Shown piece after piece: positions 8,450-17,710 of a DNA stretch of 41,950 nt. Both the position numbers and the translations under genes were made by a program. The stretch is from Alphaproteobacteria bacterium. Its GTDB lineage: Bacteria; Pseudomonadota; Alphaproteobacteria; RF32; CAG-239. The notes under the pieces were generated by a model. It saw only the letters and a program-made list of their open reading frames with translations. It ran no database searches and had not been told where the DNA came from. How positions within the stretch are numbered: the stretch's first letter is position 1; the number at the start of each line of letters is the position of its first letter. The stretch spans positions 1-41,950 of the forward strand of contig JAFUSH010000031.1 of NCBI GenBank assembly GCA_017471705.1. Reading direction: 5' to 3'.

Positions 8450-10141
8450 ATGTCAGTAATTGAGGAAATACGCAAAAAATTGAAGTCTGAAAATTTAGAC
8501 GCTTACGTTGTTGCTCACGGAAACAGGTATATCGGGCAGGATATTTTGCCTTCAGAGCATAAATTGCAAAAATTGTGCGGTTTTACCGGTTCGGCCGGAA
8601 TTGCGGTTATAACCGAGAATACGGCATATTTGCTGGTTGATGGTCGTTATGAACTGCAAGCAAGGCAGGAAACCGATTCGCAAGAAATTGAGGTTATGGA
8701 TTTATTACCCAGATTTAAGAATGTTTGTGATTTGCTGAAAACGTTTGGTACGGTTAATGTGGGGTATGATGCTTGGTGCCACTCGGCTGCAGAAATGGAA
8801 TTTATTAAACGCAGATATTTCGATATGAAATTTCACGATGTCGGCGATTGGTTGGATTGCGGATTAAACAATCAGATTGAAGTTATGGAGCGTGGCCTTG
8901 AGTTTTCGGGACAAAGCAGAGCTCAAAAAGTAGCCGTGATTCAAAATATGCTTAAAGATCAACAAGCCGATTATTATTTATTTACCTCGGCGGACAGTGT
9001 GTCGTGGTTGCTGAATATATATGCAGGCGATTTACCTTGTTCTCCGGTAGTCAGAACTTATGCGTTGGCGGCAAAAAACGGCGAGGTGTTTTTATACGGA
9101 GATAATCTTAAAACGGATTTACCGAGCGGTAATTGGGAGGATTTTTCCGAAAGATTAGCAAAACTGGGTGAAGTAAAATTAATGTATGATGCGCACAATG
9201 CACCGGAAAAAATTAAAGCTTTTGTTGAAGACGAAACCAAATTGATAAAAGCACCGGATATTTGCCAGATGCTTAAGGCAGAGAAAAATGAAGTTGAACT
9301 CAAGGGGATGATTGATTGCCATATCAGAGACGGAGTTGCGCTCAGTAAATTTTTGTGCTGGCTTGAAGAAAATTATCACGGAAAAACTGAACTTGATGCG
9401 GTAGCCGAATTACATAAATTCCGCTCTGAGCAGAAATATTTTTGGGGCGAAAGTTTCAATACCATCGCCGGATTTGCCGAAAACGGTGCGGTTGTGCATT
9501 ATCAACCGAGTGAGAAAACCAATAAAGAATTGAAAGACGATTCCTTGCTATTGCTTGACAGCGGCGGTCAATATCTGGACGGTACGACCGATGTTACCAG
9601 AACAATTGTTTTGGGTAAGCCGTCAAAGGAAATGATAAGAGATTTTACTTTGGTGCTGCAAGCTCATATCGCTCTGGCAACAGCTCATTTTCCGGTCGGC
9701 ACTTCCGGAATGAAATTGGATATTTTGGCTCGCCGTCCGCTTTGGCAAAACGGTTTGGACTACAAGCACGGTACCGGTCACGGCGTTGCCTGTTTCGGCA
9801 ATGTGCACGAGGGACCGATAAGCATCTCTGCAAATGGCAGTGATTACGGATTTAAAAGCAATATGGTGGTTTCCGATGAACCGGGGGTTTATAAAGAAAA
9901 TGAATACGGTATCAGGACGGAAAATCTGCTTTATACAACAGAAAGCGAACATCGCGGATTTTTGAAGTTCAATATCCTGACCAAAGTGCCTATTGATAAG
10001 CGCCTGATTGATAAATATATGCTTCAAAGCGGAGAGCAGATGTGGCTGAATAATTATCATCAAGACGTGTATAATTGTTTGGCACCTTATATGAATGAAA
10101 AAGAAAAAATGTGGTTAAAAGACGTTTGCTCTCCGCTCTGA
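8450..10141 (+). CDS. Xaa-Pro aminopeptidase, M24B family
   Basis: Cytoplasmic metallopeptidase that releases an N-terminal residue preceding proline. 563 residues with the three-domain layout of the long AMPP type: two creatinase-like N-terminal domains (~1-300) and a pita-bread catalytic domain. The five metal ligands of the M24 family can be placed: Asp370 and Asp381 in DSGGQYLDGTTDVTRT, His444 in GHGV, Glu477 in DEPGVY and Glu491 in RTENLL. The C-terminal ~60 residues (LDKYM..W..Y) are the typical AMPP tail. Its start codon abuts the prmA stop with no gap. Confidence 0.95.
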   Translation: MSVIEEIRKKLKSENLDAYVVAHGNRYIGQDILPSEHKLQKLCGFTGSAGIAVITENTAYLLVDGRYELQARQETDSQEIEVMDLLPRFKNVCDLLKTFGTVNVGYDAWCHSAAEMEFIKRRYFDMKFHDVGDWLDCGLNNQIEVMERGLEFSGQSRAQKVAVIQNMLKDQQADYYLFTSADSVSWLLNIYAGDLPCSPVVRTYALAAKNGEVFLYGDNLKTDLPSGNWEDFSERLAKLGEVKLMYDAHNAPEKIKAFVEDETKLIKAPDICQMLKAEKNEVELKGMIDCHIRDGVALSKFLCWLEENYHGKTELDAVAELHKFRSEQKYFWGESFNTIAGFAENGAVVHYQPSEKTNKELKDDSLLLLDSGGQYLDGTTDVTRTIVLGKPSKEMIRDFTLVLQAHIALATAHFPVGTSGMKLDILARRPLWQNGLDYKHGTGHGVACFGNVHEGPISISANGSDYGFKSNMVVSDEPGVYKENEYGIRTENLLYTTESEHRGFLKFNILTKVPIDKRLIDKYMLQSGEQMWLNNYHQDVYNCLAPYMNEKEKMWLKDVCSPL

Positions 10142-10157
10142 AGCGAAAGGAAACGTT

Positions 10158-10613
10158 ATGCTGAAAAAAATAAGTTTGATTGTAACGGTATTAGGTTTGA
10201 TGGTATCTTTTCCGGCGGAAGCGCAATATGTCAACCTTTCCGGAAATAATCCGGATATAACCGAATATGTGGAATCCAATGAAGATAATTGGAACAAATC
10301 CATAATGTACGTATTTTATTCTAATGAGCCTTGTGCGCAATGTTCGCAGGCAATGGGAATGATTTATGATATTTACGAGGAATATTTCATCAATCAGTTT
10401 AATTTATTTGAGATAAATTATACCAACGAAGATGAATACGGTATGCAGGAAAGTTATAACTTAAGTCAGCCGCTTTCGGTGGTTTTGGTGCGTATAAACG
10501 ACGGTATGAGCCGCGGGTACTATAAAATTGAAAATCCGCAATTTTGGGTAAATGATCCGTATTATTTTAAAGAACGCTTGCTTTCGGAAATAAATAATTT
10601 TCTGAATACGTAG
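10158..10613 (+). CDS. Exported thioredoxin-fold protein
   Basis: 151 residues. A signal peptide (MLKKISLIVTVLGLMVSFPAEA) directs it to the periplasm. The mature part has a thioredoxin-like beta strand, IMYVFYSNEPCAQCSQ, where Cys-Ala-Gln-Cys stands at the position of the CxxC active site, then a helix and a strand FNLFEINYT. A cis-Pro equivalent may be the Pro in LSQPLSVVLV. It probably acts as a thiol oxidoreductase or a degenerate DsbA/TlpA relative. AAAGGAAA precedes the ATG, and the gene starts 16 bp after the aminopeptidase gene, so they are likely co-transcribed. The partner protein is unknown. Confidence 0.8.
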   Translation: MLKKISLIVTVLGLMVSFPAEAQYVNLSGNNPDITEYVESNEDNWNKSIMYVFYSNEPCAQCSQAMGMIYDIYEEYFINQFNLFEINYTNEDEYGMQESYNLSQPLSVVLVRINDGMSRGYYKIENPQFWVNDPYYFKERLLSEINNFLNT

Positions 10614-10617
10614 AGTT

Positions 10618-11070
10618 TCATCTTTTATTTTTAAAAAAAGTTTTTAAGAGTTCGGAACAAGGCTGTTGAAGTATGCCGCCGCAAACTTTCGGACGATGAT
10701 GACAGGTATCTGATTCGTAAAATTTTACGCCGCTGACTACTGCTCCGCCTTTTTCATCGGTTGCTCCGAAATACAGGCAGTTTATTCTGGCAAAAGAAAT
10801 TGCCGCCGCACACATTGTGCAAGGTTCAAGAGTGACATACATATCCAAATTCCACAGCCGCGAAGTTTTTAATTTTGCGCAGGCTTTCTTTATGGCGAGT
10901 ATTTCGGCGTGCGAAGTGGCATCGCCTTTGTGAGCGCTTTTATTATATGCTTTGGCGACAATATCCCCGTTTAAGGGATTAACGATTACGGCTCCCACCG
11001 GAACTTCATCTTGTTCGAAAGCTTTCTGGGCGCATTTAAGCGCTATTTTCATATATTCTTCTGCAGTCAT
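10618..11070 (-). CDS. tadA: tRNA-specific adenosine deaminase
   Basis: Converts A34 to inosine in the anticodon of tRNA-Arg(ACG), an essential wobble modification. 150 residues, the normal length. The zinc and catalytic residues of the cytidine/deoxycytidylate deaminase fold are present: His54-Ala-Glu56 (SHAEILAI) and Pro83-Cys84...Cys87 (LEPCTMC). The substrate-binding N-terminus (DEVPVGAVIV) is intact. It converges on the thioredoxin-like gene with 4 bp between stops and is divergent from the pseudouridine synthase gene. Confidence 0.95.
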   Translation of the reverse strand: MTAEEYMKIALKCAQKAFEQDEVPVGAVIVNPLNGDIVAKAYNKSAHKGDATSHAEILAIKKACAKLKTSRLWNLDMYVTLEPCTMCAAAISFARINCLYFGATDEKGGAVVSGVKFYESDTCHHRPKVCGGILQQPCSELLKTFFKNKR

Positions 11071-11132
11071 TGTTCACTCTTTTTTCATACTTGAAAGCTA
11101 TTATATAGCAAAATATTAAAAAAGGAAGAAAA

Positions 11133-11849
11133 ATGGCGGAAAGAATCGCAAAATTTATAGCCAGAAGCGGCGTATGCTCACGCCGGGAGGCAGAAGAAAT
11201 AATCAGGCAAAGAAGGGTGACGGTTGATGGTGAAACGGTTGAAAGTCCGGCTTTTAACGTGGAAGGCGATGAAAAAATTTTGCTGGACGGTGAAAAATTG
11301 CCGCAAATGGAGCATACCAGACTTTGGCTTTATCACAAACCGGCAGGATTGTTGACTACTCATAAGGATACGGAGGCTCGGGCTACCGTTTTTGATAATC
11401 TGCCGCCGAATATGCCGCGCGTTATCAGTGTGGGAAGATTGGATTTAAATTCGGAAGGATTGTTATTGCTTACCAATAGCGGCGCGTTATCGCGGCAATT
11501 GGAATTGCCCGAAAACGGATGGAAACGCCGTTATAAAGTCAGGGTACACGGTTTTGTCGATAAAAAGAAGTTAGCCGAGCTGGAAAAAGGAGTAACAATT
11601 GACGGAGTTGAATACGGAGCGGTGAAAATCGATTTTGAAGGACAAAATTCTGCAAATGCGTGGCTGACCATAACTTTGAGCGAAGGTAAAAATCGTGAGG
11701 TGCGTAAACTTATGAAACTTATAGGCTTGGAAGTATCGCGCCTTATTCGTCTTTCATACGGACCTTTTCAACTGGGAAATCTGAAAAGGGGAGAAGTCAA
11801 AGAAGTTCCGCAAAAAGTATTAAAAGAACAATTGGGGAGCAAACTATGA
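11133..11849 (+). CDS. rluB: RluB/RsuA-family pseudouridine synthase
   Basis: Isomerises uridine in rRNA. 238 residues: an S4 RNA-binding domain at 1-50 (RIAKFIARSGVCSRREAEEI), then the RsuA-family catalytic domain with VGRLDLNSEGLLLLTNSG, in which Asp104 is the nucleophile, and EGKNREVRKL at ~186-195. The length and the pairing with rsmD fit the RluB type (23S U2605), but RsuA/RluE relatives cannot be excluded, so the symbol is tentative. AAAAGGAAG precedes the ATG. The gene ends in ATGA overlapping the rsmD start. Confidence 0.9.
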   Translation: MAERIAKFIARSGVCSRREAEEIIRQRRVTVDGETVESPAFNVEGDEKILLDGEKLPQMEHTRLWLYHKPAGLLTTHKDTEARATVFDNLPPNMPRVISVGRLDLNSEGLLLLTNSGALSRQLELPENGWKRRYKVRVHGFVDKKKLAELEKGVTIDGVEYGAVKIDFEGQNSANAWLTITLSEGKNREVRKLMKLIGLEVSRLIRLSYGPFQLGNLKRGEVKEVPQKVLKEQLGSKL

Positions 11850-12388
11850 GAATTGTCGGCGGAAAATATCGCGGTAAAAAATTATGGGCTCCGGCGGGAA
11901 GAGATGTGCGCCCGACTTCGGAGCGTGCCAGAGAAGCAATTTTTAATATTTTATATTCTCATCTGGGCGGTGAATATGGTGAGATGAATTTACTTGATGT
12001 GTTCGCCGGAACCGGAGCTTTCGGTTTGGAAGCAATGTCACGAGGATTCAAAGAAATTACGTTTGTCGATGTTGATATCGAACCGGTGCAAAAAAATGTA
12101 AAAATGTTTGTTTCTGAAAAAAATAAATTAAAAATAATCAAGGCTGATGCCACCCGCTTACCGCGGGCGCGGCAAAAATTTGATATCGTATTTATGGATG
12201 CTCCGTACGCTTCAGATTTGACACAAAAAGCCTTGCAACAGATTCTGTCACAAGGTTGGCTTAAAGAAAAATCATTGTGTATTGTTGAAATCAGACAAGA
12301 CGAAAACTGGGAATTGCCAAATGAGTTTGAGCTGGTCGATGAACGTGTTTACGGTTTGGCTCGAGTGCTTTTTTTGTTTTTGAAATAA
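11846..12388 (+). CDS. rsmD: 16S rRNA (guanine(966)-N(2))-methyltransferase RsmD
   Basis: 180 residues, SAM-dependent. Typical N-terminus MRIVGGKYRGKKL and RPTSERAREAIFN (22-34). SAM motif I is LDVFAGTGAFGLEA (50-63), and the acidic motif II is VDVD. Motif IV is DAPY (118-121), where the family usually has DPPY; Ala in place of the first Pro is a mild variation. It overlaps the rluB stop by 4 bp, so both rRNA-modification genes are translated together. Confidence 0.93.
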   Translation: MRIVGGKYRGKKLWAPAGRDVRPTSERAREAIFNILYSHLGGEYGEMNLLDVFAGTGAFGLEAMSRGFKEITFVDVDIEPVQKNVKMFVSEKNKLKIIKADATRLPRARQKFDIVFMDAPYASDLTQKALQQILSQGWLKEKSLCIVEIRQDENWELPNEFELVDERVYGLARVLFLFLK

Positions 12389-12402
12389 TTTTGTCAAAAG
12401 TG

Positions 12403-12431
12403 TTGATATTTACAAAAAAATATGCTAAATT
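12403..12431 (+). promoter_or_regulatory. Promoter of the 830-residue gene
   Basis: TTGATA (12403-12408), 17 bp, TAAATT (12426-12431), with a TGC extended -10 directly upstream. It gives a leader of about 25 nt before the GGAGGGG ribosome-binding site. Confidence 0.65.
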
Positions 12432-12460
12432 GTCGGTAAATGATTTAACCGGAGGGGCTT

Positions 12461-14953
12461 ATGGTCAGGACATATATTGAAAACGAGATTGTACCGCAGA
12501 TACCGGAGGAATATTCCGAAGAAAAGTTGCGCGAAAAATTTGCCAAGCGTCAAGATGAACTTTGGAAAGAAATTGAAAGTAATCTTGAACTTTATAATCA
12601 GTTGAAAAGAACTGAAGTAGAGGCAGAGGCTTCCGGAAAAGAACCGGCATATATGCCTGATGATGATTTGAAAAAAACATTAAAACTTATTCGCTCGCAG
12701 ACCGAAGATTGCCGCGTGGAAACGGACGGCGTAAAAGAAGAAGCAAAGTTATTGCAAAAATACGGGCAGGCTTTTGCCAGACTATATTATATTAAAGATC
12801 AGCACGAGAAAAAAGGTTATGATGAAAAACTTTCGTTTACCGAAGTGGATATTACCGGTAACGGAGATATTATAACCGATGCTCAGCATTACGGTATGAG
12901 CTTTGATCCTGACGGCAGATTAACCCAGCCGGCATTGGTTGTTAAGACAGATGATGATGTTCAATTCAATGTCGGAATGATGGAGTTCAACAAGCCGAAC
13001 AGCGCTCCGGAAGTTAAGTTGCAGATTTCATTTGATGAGGAAACTGCGCAGAATTTGGATTCCGATAAAATAAACGCTATTTTTGATTTTTGCGAAAAGT
13101 ACGGCATATCTGCGTCGGATATGATTGTACGTCGTTTTGACGGCTCAATTGATGACGGAGCAATTCAAGAAAAAATAAGCCGTTTAATGAGCGAAGCCGA
13201 AGCCAAACGTGCGGAACAGGCGGAAAAAGCCGCGCGCGAAGAGTATAATGAACAAAAATCCCGTGAAAAGGAACTGATAAAAGATATTGAAAAACAAGTT
13301 CAGGAAATAGGTGTGGAACTGCCGAAAGGCTTGAGCTTGGAAGAAGCGATAAAATTTGCCAACGAGAAATTGCCGACCGGCAAAAAACTAAGTGAAAATG
13401 ATATTTCACCCGATATGCCTGTTCAGGACGGTTTTATCAGAGCGGTAGCTAAAGAGGATGCCAAGCAGAAAGCTTCTTTTAAGGTTAACCCGCTGACGAA
13501 AACGGAATTAGTATCTCAGGCACAAGATATACAACACGAAAACGCAGAAACGGCACAACCTCGGAATGCAGATAATGTTCAGGCGCAAGACGGCGAAAAT
13601 ATTCAGCAACAAAATGTCACCGCCGCCAATTCGGTAACCGTGCCTCAACAGCAGGCACCGGCAGTAAAGGCACCGAAAAAATACAAAAAAGCCGATGTTG
13701 AAAAGCAATTTGAGACTCTCTTTGAAGAAGGGATGGCAAAGAGAAGAGACTTATCGTATTTCAAAACACATACCGGTGCGTTTGGTACGGGGTGGACTGA
13801 ATATATTATCTATGATACCGAAGACGCAAGCAATCGTAAAAAGGACGGAAAAGAAGATAAAAACGGCAATGTTAAGTTTACATATTCTTTTAAGTTTTTC
13901 ATAAAGCAGGCGGATGACGGCAGTATGCATTTTGCGTATCGTACTCCGTATCATAAGCCGGTCAGCGAAGATGTGGTTGACGGCATTGTCAGCCAACTTA
14001 AAGATTTGGGATTTACGCATATTAATTTCCCGAATGGTATGCCGGATAAAGAAAAAGGTATTTGGCGTAAATATATGGCGGAAAAAGGAATTGTTCCGGT
14101 TGGAATGAGCCTTAATCGTTCCAAAGCAGAGGGAATGTTGAAAATTGCCAAAGAAAAATTAAGTTCCGAAGAATATTCCAGTTTCAAATATAAATTGGCG
14201 CTGCAGATGGATAAACGCAATAAAGAGAAAGGTAAAAAAATTGATAAATCAGAACAGGATTTTATTGATGGATTGCTTTTGGCACGCAAATACGAAGCGT
14301 TTTCCAACGGATATTCCGAAGTATTGAAAGGAATGATTACCAAATTGGTTCATCCCGAAGTGGAAAGACCTGACGGTAACGGTGCTATTGAAAAAATAGC
14401 CGCTATGGCTAACTTGCGCCGTATGTTTAACGTGTTTAAAACAGGCGTTGAAAACGGTAATATTTTAAACAGCAAAGTGTTGACCGACAAAGAAAAAGAT
14501 ATGATTCGCCGAACTCCCGAATTATTAGGTAATCCGAGTAAATTTACCGGCGGACAATTAGCCCAATTGTATGATATTATGCTGCACCAAAGTAAAGAAA
14601 ATGCACATAACGAGTTGGAGAAAAAATTCAGGGAGCCGGGTGCTAAACGTGCCGATGAAGCTATTAAGCAAGGCGAATTTAACGCAGCATACAACAGTTG
14701 TAAGAGTATCATTAAAGAGTTGAAAGCTTTGGGTGTTGATGAGATTGATTTGCCTGAAACAACCACTAAATTACCGTATAATGCTCCAATCAGAACAAAG
14801 CCTGCAAATGCGCAAAACAGGGCAAACGCTCAGAACAGAGCAAATGCTCAGAACAGAGCAAATGCACAAGCCAGACCAAGTCCTGCTTCTAATACCAACA
14901 GTAATGCAGGTAGGGTTGCGGCAGCACATAGTTTTGACAGAGGAGAAAGATAA
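12461..14953 (+). CDS. Large cytoplasmic protein of unknown function
   Basis: 830 residues, not recognised. There is no signal peptide or membrane segment. The N-terminal ~100 residues are helical and acidic. Residues ~240-300 are a coiled coil (Ala/Glu/Lys rich, AEAKRAEQAEKAAREEYNEQ). Residues ~350-405 are a Gln/Ala/Pro-rich linker. A globular domain with aromatic beta strands follows at ~410-520 (GAFGTGWTEYIIYDTED, FAYRTPYHKPV), then a helical region to ~770. The tail holds a three-unit AQNRAN repeat and a low-complexity Pro/Asn/Ser end. The ATG has an excellent CCGGAGGGG site and its own promoter. The linker and repeats suggest a scaffold or a secreted effector-like protein, but nothing supports a specific role. 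Confidence 0.75.
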   Translation: MVRTYIENEIVPQIPEEYSEEKLREKFAKRQDELWKEIESNLELYNQLKRTEVEAEASGKEPAYMPDDDLKKTLKLIRSQTEDCRVETDGVKEEAKLLQKYGQAFARLYYIKDQHEKKGYDEKLSFTEVDITGNGDIITDAQHYGMSFDPDGRLTQPALVVKTDDDVQFNVGMMEFNKPNSAPEVKLQISFDEETAQNLDSDKINAIFDFCEKYGISASDMIVRRFDGSIDDGAIQEKISRLMSEAEAKRAEQAEKAAREEYNEQKSREKELIKDIEKQVQEIGVELPKGLSLEEAIKFANEKLPTGKKLSENDISPDMPVQDGFIRAVAKEDAKQKASFKVNPLTKTELVSQAQDIQHENAETAQPRNADNVQAQDGENIQQQNVTAANSVTVPQQQAPAVKAPKKYKKADVEKQFETLFEEGMAKRRDLSYFKTHTGAFGTGWTEYIIYDTEDASNRKKDGKEDKNGNVKFTYSFKFFIKQADDGSMHFAYRTPYHKPVSEDVVDGIVSQLKDLGFTHINFPNGMPDKEKGIWRKYMAEKGIVPVGMSLNRSKAEGMLKIAKEKLSSEEYSSFKYKLALQMDKRNKEKGKKIDKSEQDFIDGLLLARKYEAFSNGYSEVLKGMITKLVHPEVERPDGNGAIEKIAAMANLRRMFNVFKTGVENGNILNSKVLTDKEKDMIRRTPELLGNPSKFTGGQLAQLYDIMLHQSKENAHNELEKKFREPGAKRADEAIKQGEFNAAYNSCKSIIKELKALGVDEIDLPETTTKLPYNAPIRTKPANAQNRANAQNRANAQNRANAQARPSPASNTNSNAGRVAAAHSFDRGER
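14810..14863 (+). repeat. Three 18-bp tandem repeats encoding AQNRAN
   Basis: Units at 14810-14827, 14828-14845 and 14846-14863 each encode Ala-Gln-Asn-Arg-Ala-Asn. The last two are identical in DNA (GCTCAGAACAGAGCAAAT). A fourth, degenerate unit (AQARPS) follows. The array lies in the disordered tail of the 830-residue protein. Confidence 0.9.
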
Positions 14954-14972
14954 GATTTATAATTTGCAAAAA

Positions 14973-14999
14973 AACGGAAGGTAAGACTTCCGTTCTTTT
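14973..14999. terminator. Bidirectional intrinsic terminator between convergent genes
   Basis: Stem AACGGAAG/CTTCCGTT with a 6-nt loop. A-rich sequence to the left gives a T7 tract on the minus strand, and CTTTTG follows on the plus strand. It serves the 830-residue gene (ends 14953) and sdaA (ends 15010 on the minus strand). Confidence 0.85.
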
Positions 15000-15009
15000 G
15001 CATTATATT

Positions 15010-16395
15010 CTAGCAATTTATGGCATTTTTGGCAATACCGGCCAATGATGTTTCTTTATAATCGCTGTTTAAGCTTAAGCCGGTTTCATACATTGTTTTG
15101 ATAATGCTGTCCAGACTTACGATATGAGTACCGGTTCTCTGCAGAGCAAGTCTGGCGGCATTTACGGCCTTAATTGCCCCCATAGCGTTACGTTCAATGC
15201 AAGGAACCTGCACCAATCCGCAAATAGGGTCACAAGTAAGTCCCAAGTTATGTTCCATAGCAATTTCGGCAGCGTTTTCTATTTGCTGATTATTTCCGCC
15301 CAGAGCGGCAGTAAGCCCTCCGGCTGCCATAGAGCAGGCGACGCCGATTTCTCCCTGACAACCGACTTCAGCACCGGATATAGATGCATTTGTGCGATAT
15401 AAGCTGCAAATAGCGGAAGCGGTGGCCATAAATGTTATACTGGCATTTTGTTTGTCGGTATCATTACGGAATTTGCTGTAACGTTCCATATAGCGCATAA
15501 CGGCAGGTATCAATCCGGCAGAACCCATAGTCGGGGCGGTAACCATTCGACCGCCGCAAGCATTTTCTTCAGCTACGGCAAAAGCCCAAATATTTATCCA
15601 ATCAATAGCAGTTAACGAGTCGGTGGCATTACTTTCGAAACGACTTATCAGGCGCTCATACATTTCTTTGGCGTGGCGCTTTACCTGTAAACCTCCCGGC
15701 AGGATTCCGTCTTTGGTAATACCTATATCAATATTTTCTTGCATAATTGATACAAGTTTCAATATTTGTTTGGCAATTTTGATTTTTCTGCCCCAAATGG
15801 CTTTTTCGTTTTGCAAAACCAATTCGGCAATCGTCATTTTATTTTGTCGGCATATTTCCATTAATTCGGCGCAATTATTAAATTGATAAGGTACGTCGTA
15901 AGGTTTACGGTCAATGCGTTGTCCGATTTCATCTTGACGAGCTATTGTTCCGCCGCCGACCGAAAAGTAAGTTTCTTCAAGTAAAACATTATCTTTGTCG
16001 TCATAAGCGGTGAATTTCATACCGTTGGAATGTTCTGTAAGGTAGATTGTTTTTTCTAAAATTATGTTCTTATCAAATGAAAATTTTATTTTTTTTACAC
16101 CGGCAACATTAATATTTCCGCTTTGCTGTATTTGTTCAATGTAGTTAATTTGCGGGTCTATATCTTCGGCGTCAATTCCCATAAATCCGTAAGCAATTGC
16201 ATTAAGTGTGCCGTGTCCGATACCGGTAAGAGCAAGCGAACCGTACAAATGTGTTTGCAAGCGAGTTAACTCGGTTAACTTATTTTGCTGTTGCAAGTTA
16301 TCAATAAAACGTTTGGCGGCCTTCATCGGACCGACCGTATGAGAACTGGACGGACCGATACCGATGGAAAATATTTCAAATAAACTGTAATACAT
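15010..16395 (-). CDS. sdaA: L-serine dehydratase, single-chain iron-sulfur type
   Basis: Deaminates L-serine to pyruvate and ammonia with a [4Fe-4S] cluster. 461 residues from the ATG at 16393-16395, preceded by GTGAGG. Upstream in-frame extension would run back into the terminator of the next gene and is rejected. The beta domain starts with SIGIGPSSSHTVGPMKAA. The alpha domain has the cluster region with Cys in NACGGR (~278) and in TCDPICGLVQVPCIERN (~387-400), plus GCQGEIGVACSMAAGG. Both domains are fused in one chain, as in E. coli SdaA. Product pyruvate links it to central metabolism. Confidence 0.95.
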   Translation of the reverse strand: MYYSLFEIFSIGIGPSSSHTVGPMKAAKRFIDNLQQQNKLTELTRLQTHLYGSLALTGIGHGTLNAIAYGFMGIDAEDIDPQINYIEQIQQSGNINVAGVKKIKFSFDKNIILEKTIYLTEHSNGMKFTAYDDKDNVLLEETYFSVGGGTIARQDEIGQRIDRKPYDVPYQFNNCAELMEICRQNKMTIAELVLQNEKAIWGRKIKIAKQILKLVSIMQENIDIGITKDGILPGGLQVKRHAKEMYERLISRFESNATDSLTAIDWINIWAFAVAEENACGGRMVTAPTMGSAGLIPAVMRYMERYSKFRNDTDKQNASITFMATASAICSLYRTNASISGAEVGCQGEIGVACSMAAGGLTAALGGNNQQIENAAEIAMEHNLGLTCDPICGLVQVPCIERNAMGAIKAVNAARLALQRTGTHIVSLDSIIKTMYETGLSLNSDYKETSLAGIAKNAINC

Positions 16396-16458
16396 AAAAA
16401 ACCTCACTAAAATATGGGGTATGTTAACATCGAAATTTTTTAAGTAAAGTAAAAAAGC

Positions 16459-16502
16459 ACCTTTGTGAACGCTCCGATTTTCGGCGGACAATTCACAAAG
16501 GT
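16459..16502 (-). terminator. Intrinsic terminator of the HD-domain gene
   Basis: An 11-bp stem ACCTTTGTGAA/TTCACAAAGGT encloses a second hairpin (CCGA/TCGG). Read on the minus strand it is followed by GCTTTTTT. It lies just after the HD gene stop (16509) and upstream of the sdaA start. Confidence 0.88.
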
Positions 16503-16508
16503 ATTTTT

Positions 16509-17048
16509 TTAATCCAGAGCTTTTAGAATTTTTTGCAATGTTTCACCTAAGTTTTTGTCTTTCAGACTTTCAATACGAGGAAGAGTGGCTGCGGCAAATT
16601 CATCGGTAAGAGAATTGCAATACCTATCCTCGTAAAAGCGAGCAGTAAAGACATTGTCAAGACGATCCAGTGTCCATACGAATTCAGCTTCGGGAGTTGA
16701 ATGTTGTTGATATTCTTCAAACAGCTTCATTAACTCCGGATGCTTGATGTCATCAACTACCTTTTGCATAGCGCTTGTTTCCAGTTTGGCTTTTTCCTGA
16801 GGCTCAATTTCTCCGGGAATAAAATCTCCGCAAAAGGCTTCCGGTAAGTCGTGAATAAGAGCCAGCTTCAAACACTTGAGTAAATCAAGATTATCAGGCG
16901 CCAACAACAAAGCCAACAATGCCAAGCTATAAGAGTGATCGGCATCGCTTTCCGGACTTTTTACGTGTCTTTTCACCCAACCGGCTCGTTTCAGACTTTT
17001 CATCCGTCCGATTAGATTAACCAGATTTTGTACTTGCTTTTTTTCCAT
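16509..17048 (-). CDS. HD-domain phosphohydrolase, YfbR/HDDC2-like
   Basis: Probable 5'-deoxynucleotidase acting on deoxynucleoside monophosphates. 179 residues from the ATG at 17046-17048; ten further upstream codons are open only from a TTG and are less likely. The HD-superfamily metal ligands are visible: His38 (DADHSYS), His66-Asp67 (LIHDLPE) and a distal Asp in TLDRLDN (~128-131). GRMKSLKRAGW near the N-terminus also fits the family. The gene lies 86 bp behind the yceD stop on the same strand and has its own terminator. The substrate is inferred from the family. Confidence 0.88.
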   Translation of the reverse strand: MEKKQVQNLVNLIGRMKSLKRAGWVKRHVKSPESDADHSYSLALLALLLAPDNLDLLKCLKLALIHDLPEAFCGDFIPGEIEPQEKAKLETSAMQKVVDDIKHPELMKLFEEYQQHSTPEAEFVWTLDRLDNVFTARFYEDRYCNSLTDEFAAATLPRIESLKDKNLGETLQKILKALD

Positions 17049-17134
17049 AATAGAGGTCTTAAAAATTAATATTAACAATCAAAATTTTGCTCACTATAAG
17101 CAACGGTGCAATAAATGTCAAGATTATAGGAGTT

Positions 17135-17653
17135 CTATTTTTTCAGTTTTTTCAAAACGGCAAAAGGATTTTCTTTTTCTTCTTTTTCCGATTTATTATA
17201 TTCGGCATAATCAAACTTTTCACCTTCGGCGCGAGGATAGTCCTCCAAATTAAGAGCTACTTGTTCAATACAAATATCAGCCAGATTAATGGTTCCGTTA
17301 ATAATGATATCAGGAACTTCCTCATTGATTCCGGCATCCATATCACGGATATCCTGATAAGTTGCGGCAGTATCAAAATTAAGCTCAAACGGAACTTTTA
17401 TGTTGCGGAAAAAATTTTCTAAGCTGATAACGCTTTTTAATTCAATTCGAGCTTCAACGGTACCCCAAACCTTAAGCAAATTTTCTTTTCTGTTTCTTTT
17501 CAAATAAATTTCAGCGTGGAAACGCCTTACGTCTTCCACCTGCAAAATATTCGTGATATCCTCAAGCTCATCTTTATCGGCGTGCAATACGTATTTATAT
17601 TGGTTTTGATTTAATTCATCTATTTTTATCGGATATGAAAAATTTTTTTGCAT
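17135..17653 (-). CDS. YceD/DUF177-family protein
   Basis: 172 residues. DUF177 proteins are linked to 23S rRNA accumulation, and in many bacteria the gene lies upstream of rpmF. Visible family features are the acidic beta-rich N-terminal half, EARIELKSVISLENF in the middle and the C-terminal block EQVALNLEDYPRAEG...NPFAVLKKLKK, characteristic of the alphaproteobacterial form. Here it is divergent from a BamE-like lipoprotein gene. The DUF177/BamE neighbourhood is, to my knowledge, common in alphaproteobacteria. No rpmF is present in the window. Confidence 0.85.
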   Translation of the reverse strand: MQKNFSYPIKIDELNQNQYKYVLHADKDELEDITNILQVEDVRRFHAEIYLKRNRKENLLKVWGTVEARIELKSVISLENFFRNIKVPFELNFDTAATYQDIRDMDAGINEEVPDIIINGTINLADICIEQVALNLEDYPRAEGEKFDYAEYNKSEKEEKENPFAVLKKLKK

Positions 17654-17710
17654 TATAAAATCCTTGTGTTATATATAGCATATAAACATAGATTATAGGG
17701 AATTACATAT

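Noticed and set aside
16396..16491. 32-residue upstream extension of sdaA
   Set aside because: It runs through the terminator of the HD gene. The ATG at 16395 has a GTGAGG site and starts the conserved domain.
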